Assembly: GCA_032250585.1 (NCBI GenBank)
Contig: JAVVFH010000167.1
Coordinates: forward strand, 1 to 7,575
Reading direction: 5' to 3'
From: JAVVFH01 sp032250585
GTDB lineage: Bacteria; Pseudomonadota; Gammaproteobacteria; Xanthomonadales; SZUA-36
Length of the DNA: 7,575 nucleotides
Shown here: positions 1-5,092 of the stretch, one piece after another
How positions within the stretch are numbered: the first letter of the stretch is position 1
Layout of the letters: every line of letters starts with the position of its first letter
The notes under the pieces: model-generated
Told to the model about the DNA's origin: nothing
Seen by the model: the letters and a program-made list of their open reading frames with translations, nothing else
Database searches by the model: none
Position numbers and translations under genes: made by a program

Positions 1-90
1 TGGCTGCGGACCAGGCCAGGCAGCGCCAGACCCGTGTGGGTCGAGCCGCTGCACGAGGGAAATACCGGTACCCTACCCGCGATGTTCGGG
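1..90. other. Edge stretch downstream of the MarR gene, no gene assigned
   Basis: This stretch follows the MarR stop codon. The plus strand is open in frame 1 from the window edge to a TAA near 184, but that frame runs antisense into the MarR gene and its translation resembles no family I know. I see no ribosome-binding site, no strong hairpin and no T-run terminator. Short dyads (CCCG/CGGG at 77-90 and the palindrome taccggta at 63-70) are too small to call. Confidence 0.4.
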
Positions 91-555
91 CTATTGCTCC
101 TTTTCGATACGACTGGCCTGCTGGCGCAGCTTGCCCAGCAGGTGCATGAAGTCCCGGTATTCGCCGCTGGAGAGACACTCCAGTAATTGCAGCTCCCAAT
201 CCAACGCACGCGGCACGAGATTTGCGTACAAAGTTTCGCCGCTGGCGGTCAGGGCCAGGTCCCGCGCCCGGTTGTCGCTTTCCTTGCGGCGCTGGGATAT
301 CAGGCCACGGTCGCTGAGGCTTTTGACGGTTCGCGAAACCTTGCTTTTCTCCATCCCGGTGGTGACCACGATCTGCTTGGCATTGAGCACCCGGTGCTCC
401 GCGAGGTTGGCGATCACCCGCCACTCGGCGACCGACAGGCTGTATTCGTCCGCGTAAATCCGCGACAGCCCGGTGCTGATCAGGTCCGCGAGGTTATTAA
501 CCAGGTAGGGAAGGAACTGGTCCAGTTGCAGTTCGCGGCGGGCGGGCTGGTCCAT
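91..555 (-). CDS. MarR-family winged-helix transcriptional regulator
   Basis: A 154-residue MarR-type repressor, the usual length for the family. Helices at residues 11-35 and 106-150 would form the dimer interface. The winged helix-turn-helix spans about 42-104: the recognition helix is around 68-86 (MEKSKVSRTVKSLSDRGLI) and the wing around 91-102 with the conserved D94 and R98. I chose the ATG at 555 over the longer frame starting at 627. The longer frame would overlap the upstream gene, while the ATG at 555 has a GGAG 6 nt upstream and matches the family's N-terminus. It lies 50 bp after the metallo-hydrolase stop, so the two are probably cotranscribed. MarR proteins next to a flavin hydroxylase usually respond to a phenolic ligand. 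I infer that it controls the divergent promoters at 1569-1800. The ligand is unknown. Confidence 0.93.
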   Translation of the reverse strand: MDQPARRELQLDQFLPYLVNNLADLISTGLSRIYADEYSLSVAEWRVIANLAEHRVLNAKQIVVTTGMEKSKVSRTVKSLSDRGLISQRRKESDNRARDLALTASGETLYANLVPRALDWELQLLECLSSGEYRDFMHLLGKLRQQASRIEKEQ

Positions 556-591
556 GTCATGCTCCGTGGTCGTGCTTCGTGGTCGTGCTCC
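553..591 (-). repeat. 13-bp tandem repeat carrying the MarR ribosome-binding site
   Basis: On the minus strand the leader of the MarR gene reads as three 13-base units: GGAGCACGACCAC (591-579), GAAGCACGACCAC (578-566) and a diverged GGAGCATGACATG (565-553). The last unit contains both the Shine-Dalgarno GGAG and the start codon. The first two units differ at one base and the third matches 9 of 13. Slippage at this array would move or duplicate the ribosome-binding site. Confidence 0.6.
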
Positions 592-605
592 GGGCCGGGC
601 AGCTG

Positions 606-1568
606 TCAGTCCTGCAGCTTGTCCCACACTTCCTGGTCGCGTTCGGCGGTCCAGATGCGGGGCCAGTCGATGCCGTCGAGTTCGTCCCAGAGCCGCTGCA
701 CGTCGAAAGGCAGGCAGTGCTCGAAAATGGGCCAGCGGCCGAACTGCGGAGCCAGGTGCGCGTGCGTCGCTTCGAAGGCCTGCTTCAAGGTGCCGCCCGC
801 CCGGTGCACTTCCCCGACCTTGCTGATCATGCTTTGCAGGAAGCCGCGTGTCTGCGCGATCGCCGCATTGACCGCTTCGCTGCCGCGCACGGTATCGCCG
901 CGGCCGCCGACCAGAATTTCGGCACCGTACTGCTGCACCTTGTCCAGCGTGCCGGTCGACCAGTCGAAATGGAATCCGTCACCGGTGAACAGCGCCGCCT
1001 CGGCCTCGACGAGGTCGCCGGCGAACAGGATTTTGTGTTTTGGCACCCACACGCAGATGTCGCCGGCCGTATGCCCGCGGCCGCAATACTCAAGCACCAG
1101 CTCGCCGCGATCGCCGCCAAGCGGAATCACCAGCCGGTCATTGAAGACGATGTCCGGGTGGGTCAGGCCGGGAATGCCCTCCGGCTCGCGGAACAGCCGG
1201 GGCATGCGCCCGAACTCGCTGTCCCAGTCCTGCTGGCCGCGTTCATTGATCAAAAACCGGGTTTTTTCGTGCGCGATGATGGATTCGGCCCCGAACGCGG
1301 ACGCGCCCAGCACGCGCACGGCATGATAATGGGACAGCACCAGGTAGCGGATCGGCTTGTCGGTGTGCTCACGCAGTTTCACCAACCAGTCCCTGGCGGA
1401 CTTGGGCGTGGCGCGCGCCTCGAAGGCGACGACGAAATCTTCGGCCTCGATGGCGCCGATGTTGGGGTCACCCTGGGCGGTCAGTGCGTAAACGCCGTCG
1501 GCGAGCACGTCGAGTGTTTCAACTTTTTCGCCGAGGTCGGCGGAGGATGCAAACGGTTTTTTGGCCAT
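606..1568 (-). CDS. Metallo-beta-lactamase-fold hydrolase with an incomplete metal site
   Basis: A 320-residue MBL-fold protein. The fold is shown by the SHYHAVRVLG block (79-88), the GRGHTAGD block (163-170) and the FAGD block (182-185). In a canonical member the first block would be HxHxDH. Here H80 and H82 remain, but the Asp and second His positions are V84 and R85. H166 and D185 are kept. The final His position, usually in a GHG-like turn, appears to be R223 or G224 in GGRGD. The first metal site can therefore be built but the second cannot. It may bind one metal, or act as a ring- or ester-cleaving partner of the divergent hydroxylase; the substrate is unknown. The start at 1568 (MAKKPFASSADLG) fits the family, although the ribosome-binding site is weak (AGGG about 15 nt upstream). 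It leads the MarR gene in an apparent operon. Confidence 0.9.
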   Translation of the reverse strand: MAKKPFASSADLGEKVETLDVLADGVYALTAQGDPNIGAIEAEDFVVAFEARATPKSARDWLVKLREHTDKPIRYLVLSHYHAVRVLGASAFGAESIIAHEKTRFLINERGQQDWDSEFGRMPRLFREPEGIPGLTHPDIVFNDRLVIPLGGDRGELVLEYCGRGHTAGDICVWVPKHKILFAGDLVEAEAALFTGDGFHFDWSTGTLDKVQQYGAEILVGGRGDTVRGSEAVNAAIAQTRGFLQSMISKVGEVHRAGGTLKQAFEATHAHLAPQFGRWPIFEHCLPFDVQRLWDELDGIDWPRIWTAERDQEVWDKLQD

Positions 1569-1613
1569 GTGGAAATTCGCCCTTTTTCTGCTTGATGAAA
1601 ATTCCTAATCTAG

Positions 1614-1630
1614 CACATAGTAGTTGCAGA
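1614..1630 (-). promoter_or_regulatory. Operator-like 17-mer facing the MBL gene
   Basis: Read on the minus strand this is TCTGCAACTACTATGTG. It matches 14 of 17 bases of the site at 1740-1756 in mirror orientation, with the first 10 bases identical, and ends 45 nt before the MBL start codon. Its last 13 bases have partial dyad symmetry (8 of 12). It would lie just upstream of or within the weak extended -10 promoter. It is a candidate MarR binding site. Confidence 0.5.
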
Positions 1631-1646
1631 GGGAACTTAAAGGCTT

Positions 1647-1668
1647 GTTTTAAATTTCTGCTTAAAAC
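1647..1668. promoter_or_regulatory. Inverted repeat GTTTTAA-N8-TTAAAAC
   Basis: A perfect 7-bp inverted repeat (1647-1653 and 1662-1668) with an 8-nt spacer lies near the centre of the divergent region. The size and the two-half-site arrangement suit a dimeric regulator, but its sequence differs from the mirrored 17-mers. It could serve another protein or be chance in an A+T-rich stretch. Confidence 0.35.
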
Positions 1669-1701
1669 CTCCCCAGACCAGTCAGGATAAAGAAGTAAAC
1701 G

Positions 1702-1730
1702 TTGTAAGCGACAAGCTCGTACGTTATATT
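1702..1730 (+). promoter_or_regulatory. Sigma70-like promoter of the hydroxylase operon
   Basis: TTGTAA at 1702-1707 (4 of 6 to the -35 consensus) and TATATT at 1725-1730 (5 of 6 to the -10) are separated by exactly 17 bp. Transcription would start near 1737 and leave a leader of about 64 nt. The operator-like site at 1740-1756 begins right after the predicted start, a position that suits repression. TTGT and ACAA around the -35 (1702-1714) form a small dyad. Confidence 0.6.
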
Positions 1731-1739
1731 TAATCGCAT

Positions 1740-1756
1740 TCTGCAACTAATAATTG
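1740..1756 (+). promoter_or_regulatory. Operator-like 17-mer facing the hydroxylase gene
   Basis: TCTGCAACTAATAATTG is the mirror partner of the site at 1614-1630. It ends 44 nt before the hydroxylase ATG, so the two copies sit almost symmetrically relative to the two genes. Its last 13 bases form an imperfect palindrome (10 of 12 around a central base), as expected for a MarR dimer site. It overlaps the predicted start of transcription. Confidence 0.55.
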
Positions 1757-1800
1757 ACTCGGGTCAGGCGCCCAGCCCAGCATTTCGGAGAACGGTCCCC

Positions 1801-3489
1801 ATGGTGAGCACCTACACCAACCCCCAATATCCCTACCGCAAAAGTCCGGATCAGGACGCTGCAGAGCCGGTGCATCATCCGGTTATCATCGTCGGCGCCG
1901 GGCCTGCCGGGCTGGCGGCCGCGATGGACCTGGCATTGCAGGGCATCGCCAGCGTCGTGCTGGACGACAACGACACCGTCAGTATCGGCTCGCGGGCCAT
2001 TTGCATCGCCAAGCGCACCCTGGAAATCTGCGACCGCTACGGTTGTGCCGAACCCATGCTCGAAAAGGGCGTGATGTGGAATGTGGGCAAGGTTTATTTC
2101 CGCGACGAGCAGATTTACGAATTCAACCTGTTGCCGGAGAAACACCACAAGGTTCCGGCATTCATCAATTTGCAGCAGTATTACTTTGAACAGTACATGG
2201 TGGCCCGCTGCATGGAACTGCCGCTGATCGATCTGCGCTGGCTGCACGAGGTCAGCGAGGTGGAAAGTTTCCCGGAGCGGGCGAGCGTTTTGGTGGAGAC
2301 ACAGGACGGACCCTATCGCATGAGCTGCGACTACCTGTTGGTGGCCGATGGCGCCAACAGCCCGATCCGCGAATCGCTTGGCCTGGAATGCAAGGGGCAG
2401 GTATTCGAAGACCGCTTCCTGATTGCCGATATCGTCATGCAAGCGGACTTTCCGGCCGAGCGCCGGTTCTGGTTCGATGCGCCTTTCCACCCTGGCCAGT
2501 CCACCTTGCTGCACAAGCAGGCAGACAACGTCTGGCGGATCGATTTTCAGCTAGGCTGGGACGCGGATCCGGAAGAAGAAAAGAAAATCGAGAACATCCG
2601 TCCCCGTATCGAAGCGATGTTGGGCAAAGACATCCAATGGGACCTGGAATGGGCCAGCGTCTATACCTTCCGCTGCCGCAAGATGGACTCTTTCATTCAT
2701 CAGCGCGTGCTGTTCATGGGCGATGCGGCGCACCAGGTCTCGCCCTTCGGTGCCCGCGGCGCCAACGGCGCCCTGCAGGGTGTTGAAAACCTGTGCTGGA
2801 AACTGGCCGCTGTGATGCAGGGCCGCGCACCGCAGGCCTTGCTGGCCACCTACGACAGCGAGCGCCAGCACGGCGCCCGCGAGAACATCCTGCACTCGGC
2901 CCGCGCGACAGATTTCATGACCCCGAAAAATCACATCACGCGCGTGTTTCGCGATACCGTGCTCGATCTGGCGCGCGATTTTCCTTTTGCCCGTAAACTG
3001 GTGAACAGCGGGCGCTTGTCCGCACCCTGCACGTACGAGGACAGTGTGCTGAACACACCGGATTGCGACGCCTTCAGTCCATCCATGCGCCCCGGCAGCC
3101 CCTGTGTCGACGCACCCATCGTTACGGCGGCGGGCGACGAATGGCTGCTGAACAAACTGGGCTTCCGCTTCGTGCTGCTGGCCTATGGCGAGATGGCCGC
3201 TGAGCAACACCAGGCGCTGACGGCGGCCATCGACCGCTTGCAACAGGAGGGCACCGCGGCGGCGCTGCTGTGGGTCAAATCCGCAGCCGATGGCGAACCG
3301 CAAGACGGTGAAATTCTTGACCGCGAAGGCATTCTGGCCCAGCGTTACGACATGCGCCCGGGCACGGTCTATCTCATTCGCCCGGACCAGCACGTGTGCG
3401 CGCGCTGGCGACAGCCCGATACTGCGATGGTGCTGGGCGCCGTGCACAGAGCCCTGGGCGCAGCAGCGGCGGAGGCGCAGGCAGCATGA
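1801..3489 (+). CDS. FAD-dependent aromatic hydroxylase (MhpA/PheA-like monooxygenase)
   Basis: A 562-residue class A flavoprotein monooxygenase (PF01494 type), which would hydroxylate an aromatic ring using NAD(P)H and oxygen in the cytoplasm. Visible motifs are the dinucleotide-binding GAGPAG at 32-37, the DG motif at D183-G184 (LLVADGANSPIRESLG), and the GD motif at G307-D308 (FMGDAAHQVSPFGARGANG), which holds the FAD ribityl chain. Residues from about 430 to the end look like the thioredoxin-like C-terminal domain of this class, with YLIRPDQHVCARWR. The ATG at 1801 has GGAG 10 nt upstream. The gene overlaps the DUF2783 gene by 4 bp and is divergent from an MBL-fold protein and a MarR regulator, a pattern I recognise from aromatic catabolism loci. 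Similarity to 3-(3-hydroxyphenyl)propionate and phenol hydroxylases is clear at family level. The actual substrate cannot be read from the sequence. Confidence 0.93.
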   Translation: MVSTYTNPQYPYRKSPDQDAAEPVHHPVIIVGAGPAGLAAAMDLALQGIASVVLDDNDTVSIGSRAICIAKRTLEICDRYGCAEPMLEKGVMWNVGKVYFRDEQIYEFNLLPEKHHKVPAFINLQQYYFEQYMVARCMELPLIDLRWLHEVSEVESFPERASVLVETQDGPYRMSCDYLLVADGANSPIRESLGLECKGQVFEDRFLIADIVMQADFPAERRFWFDAPFHPGQSTLLHKQADNVWRIDFQLGWDADPEEEKKIENIRPRIEAMLGKDIQWDLEWASVYTFRCRKMDSFIHQRVLFMGDAAHQVSPFGARGANGALQGVENLCWKLAAVMQGRAPQALLATYDSERQHGARENILHSARATDFMTPKNHITRVFRDTVLDLARDFPFARKLVNSGRLSAPCTYEDSVLNTPDCDAFSPSMRPGSPCVDAPIVTAAGDEWLLNKLGFRFVLLAYGEMAAEQHQALTAAIDRLQQEGTAAALLWVKSAADGEPQDGEILDREGILAQRYDMRPGTVYLIRPDQHVCARWRQPDTAMVLGAVHRALGAAAAEAQAA

Positions 3490-3701
3490 GCAAACTCATT
3501 ACCGACAACAACTTCAGCGACCCCGACGCCTTTTACGCGGCCCTGGCCGAGTTGCATCGGGATCGCAGCGACGCCGAGAGCGAAGTCATCAATGCCCGCC
3601 TGATTTTACTGCTGGCCAACCAGGTCGGCGACCAGCAGATCCTGCGAGAAGCCCTGTCGATTGCCGGCCGGCCGGTCAAGCCGGGGGCTTCTACCGCTTG
3701 A
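3486..3701 (+). CDS. DUF2783 small protein, translationally coupled to the hydroxylase
   Basis: A 71-residue protein with the DUF2783 pattern: DPDAFYAALAELHRDRSDAESEVINARLILLLANQVGDQQILREAL. It is predicted to be helical and soluble, with no signal peptide or membrane segment. Its function is unknown. Its ATG overlaps the hydroxylase stop in an ATGA arrangement (3486-3489), which suggests translational coupling and roughly matched output. That points to an accessory role for the flavoenzyme, which is inference. The last residues (GRPVKPGASTA) lie beyond the conserved block and may be run-on, because the stop falls inside a convergent gene remnant (11-bp overlap, 3691-3701). Confidence 0.85.
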   Translation: MSKLITDNNFSDPDAFYAALAELHRDRSDAESEVINARLILLLANQVGDQQILREALSIAGRPVKPGASTA

Positions 3702-4014
3702 GCAATCCCGAGGAACGCAGCAGGTCGACGAACGGTTCGGCCGGGAGCCGCGAACCCAGTGAGTTGAAGTGATCCTGGTCCCGGTACAAAAAGCGGCTGC
3801 TGTCGTCCAGTGCGCAGGTCAATACGTGTGATTTGTTGGCGGGAATGACGGGCAGGTAGGCGGGCGGGCAGAGGGCGGCCAGCCCGGTTTCAATCGAGGG
3901 TGCGGAAACGGGTCCGTTGACCTCCGGAAGGAGCCGTCGAGAGGTGCGGGGCAGATGTTTCTCGTCCGGTTTCTTTCTCTGCTGCCGCTGGACAGCACCC
4001 TGTGATCGTCTGAC
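3691..4014 (-). pseudogene. Remnant of an OafA/YrhL-type acyltransferase (C-terminal SGNH part)
   Basis: The minus strand is open for 107 codons from the DUF3096 stop down to a TAG at 3693-3691, with no ATG or GTG start. The last 70 or so residues read like the end of the SGNH domain of membrane O-acyltransferases: a Cys-Pro segment (LAALCPPAYLPVIP), then LYRDQDHFNSLGSR. That last stretch resembles the catalytic Asp-x-x-His block (YRDxxHL...GS) of this family. The upstream acyltransferase-3 membrane domain, about 350 residues, and the SGNH GDSH block are absent. The first 25 or so residues are charged and unlike the family, so the break probably lies near 3930-3960. Intact relatives are over 600 residues long. 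I am moderately sure of the family and fairly sure it is not a working gene. Confidence 0.6.
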
Positions 4015-4167
4015 TCAAAGGCTGTAGTTACTGATCCCGAGCAGCCCGATCAGGCCGATAACGATCAGGTAGATCGCAACGATGAGGTTGAGCAACCGCG
4101 GCATGACCAGGATGAGAATTCCGGCTGCAAGCGATACCAGCGGTGTGAGACCGAGTTGAATGTTCAT
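4015..4167 (-). CDS. DUF3096 small two-helix membrane protein
   Basis: A 50-residue protein that starts MNIQLGLTPLVSLAAGILIL and ends GLLGISNYSL. It matches the DUF3096 pattern closely: a first hydrophobic helix (about 8-21), a MPRLLN turn (22-27) and a second helix (28-45) that begins IVAIYLIVIGLIG. Its function is unknown; it should sit in the inner membrane. A GGGGGAG Shine-Dalgarno lies about 10 nt before the ATG. It follows the glycine-zipper gene on the same strand after 98 bp. It is full length for the family and easily missed because of its size. Confidence 0.88.
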   Translation of the reverse strand: MNIQLGLTPLVSLAAGILILVMPRLLNLIVAIYLIVIGLIGLLGISNYSL

Positions 4168-4265
4168 CTGAATTTTGCTCCCCCGATAAGGTGTGGGTTT
4201 GGGCCAGTGTACTCCACCTGTTTTACCGTTTGATCATTTTTCGAACGGTCACTGCACTGTCCGGC
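4168..4265. other. Gap between glycine-zipper and DUF3096 genes with an inverted repeat
   Basis: ACCGTT (4225-4230) and AACGGT (4244-4249) form a perfect 6-bp inverted repeat around a 13-nt loop. It extends to 9 bp on the plus-strand transcript if one G-U pair is allowed. On the minus strand, where the flanking genes are read, it is followed by TAAAAC rather than a T-run, so it is a poor intrinsic terminator. It could be an operator for the small gene downstream. Confidence 0.35.
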
Positions 4266-4790
4266 TTAGTCCAGCACCGGCTGACCGTTCTCGATGGCAA
4301 TCCGGTCGCCCGGCTTATGATTCATGCGCACGACCTTTTCCTCTCCATCCAGGCGATAGGTCACGTCATAACCCACGAACTCTTTGCGGCTGTCGATGAC
4401 CGTCGTGCACTGCCGCTGGGATTCGATATCCCCGTTGTTCTCCTGGATACCTTCCTGGACCTTGTTGCCGGCATAACCGCCCGCGACTGCTCCAGCCACG
4501 GTGGCCACTTTCTTTCCGCTGCCGCCACCGACCTGGTTGCCGAGCACGCCGCCGATCACGGCGCCGATCACCGTTCCAGTGATCTGGTCGGGATCCTTGG
4601 TGGGCTTTTGCACTTCGACGACCTGGTCGAAGCATTCCTGCCGTGGAACGCTGAGCGTTCGATTTACGGTCGTAACGTTTACGACATCCGCGTAACGCTT
4701 CGAATCAAAGGCATTGTAAGCCATTGCTGCGCCCAATCCTGCGACGGCCATGGCGCCGATGACGGCCGCTGTTATCACTTGTTTGCTCAT
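4266..4790 (-). CDS. Glycine-zipper 2TM surface protein (17-kDa antigen / SlyB-like)
   Basis: A 174-residue envelope protein. It has an N-terminal hydrophobic segment (6-27) that acts as a signal or anchor, and a glycine-zipper region at about 72-108 (GTVIGAVIGGVLGNQVGGG, then VAGAVAGGYAGNK). A C-terminal soluble part follows with YDVTYRLDGEEKVVRMNHKPGDRI. There is no lipobox cysteine after the hydrophobic segment, so unlike SlyB it is not a classical lipoprotein. C53 and C128 flank the zipper and could form a disulfide. I chose the ATG at 4790 over an upstream extension: it has GGGGAG 8 nt before it and begins the hydrophobic segment directly. The likely role is in outer-membrane or periplasmic integrity. 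The exact function is not established for the family. Confidence 0.88.
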   Translation of the reverse strand: MSKQVITAAVIGAMAVAGLGAAMAYNAFDSKRYADVVNVTTVNRTLSVPRQECFDQVVEVQKPTKDPDQITGTVIGAVIGGVLGNQVGGGSGKKVATVAGAVAGGYAGNKVQEGIQENNGDIESQRQCTTVIDSRKEFVGYDVTYRLDGEEKVVRMNHKPGDRIAIENGQPVLD

Positions 4791-5092
4791 TGAGTGGTCT
4801 CCCCTGCCGTCCGTTTGGACAGATGATTGACGATGATTCGCGCACCGCGAGCGTGCCGCAGACCGGATTCCGGGCTGTGCCCGCGAGCGGCCTTCTTTCC
4901 AGGGTCCAGCATGTTCCGGTCGGGGTCTCATGTCTGTGCGTCAGCACACGGTACGCGTGGGGGACAGGGCGTGGCGCCTTTCCGTCGGTGCGGGTCATCC
5001 CGCCGAATCCTGACGGTGACAGCTACCGGATGCCGATGAGACCCGGCATCATCTGCCTCGGTCAGCCGCTGTCTGGTTTTTCAATAACCGTT
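4791..5092. other. Intergenic region with a nested hairpin after the Ntn-hydrolase gene
   Basis: This region holds the promoter space of the glycine-zipper gene and the 3' end of the Ntn-hydrolase transcript. GATGCCG (5029-5035) pairs perfectly with CGGCATC (5044-5050). Outside it GACAGC (5018-5023) pairs with GCTGTC (5068-5073), giving a nested structure that starts 20 nt after the stop at 5093. There is no T-run on either strand, so it is more an mRNA 3'-end structure or a Rho-type region than a classic terminator. GATGATT is repeated at 4822-4828 and 4832-4838, one helical turn apart. I see no convincing -10/-35 pair and no credible small gene. Confidence 0.45.

Larger units (their letters stand above)
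1569..1800. promoter_or_regulatory. Divergent promoter region between the two operons
   Basis: A 232-bp gap, visibly richer in A+T than its neighbours, separates the divergent starts of the MBL gene (1568) and the hydroxylase gene (1801). It contains a sigma70-like promoter toward the hydroxylase, a mirrored pair of operator-like 17-mers and a 7-bp inverted repeat in the middle, listed separately. Toward the MBL gene the only candidate is an extended -10 (TGC then TAGATT, 1615-1607) with no good -35. No coding capacity is seen. Confidence 0.75.

Noticed and set aside
187..1595. Long plus-strand open frames antisense to the MarR and MBL genes
   Set aside because: They mirror the minus-strand genes in GC-rich codon usage, span two unrelated genes, and show no recognisable domain or ribosome-binding site.
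1754..1759. TTGACT as a -35 element for the hydroxylase gene
   Set aside because: No -10-like hexamer lies 16-18 bp downstream; the pair at 1702/1725 is clearly better.
1747..3447. Long minus-strand open frames under the hydroxylase gene
   Set aside because: They are shadows of a strongly supported flavoprotein gene, and their translations show no family motif.
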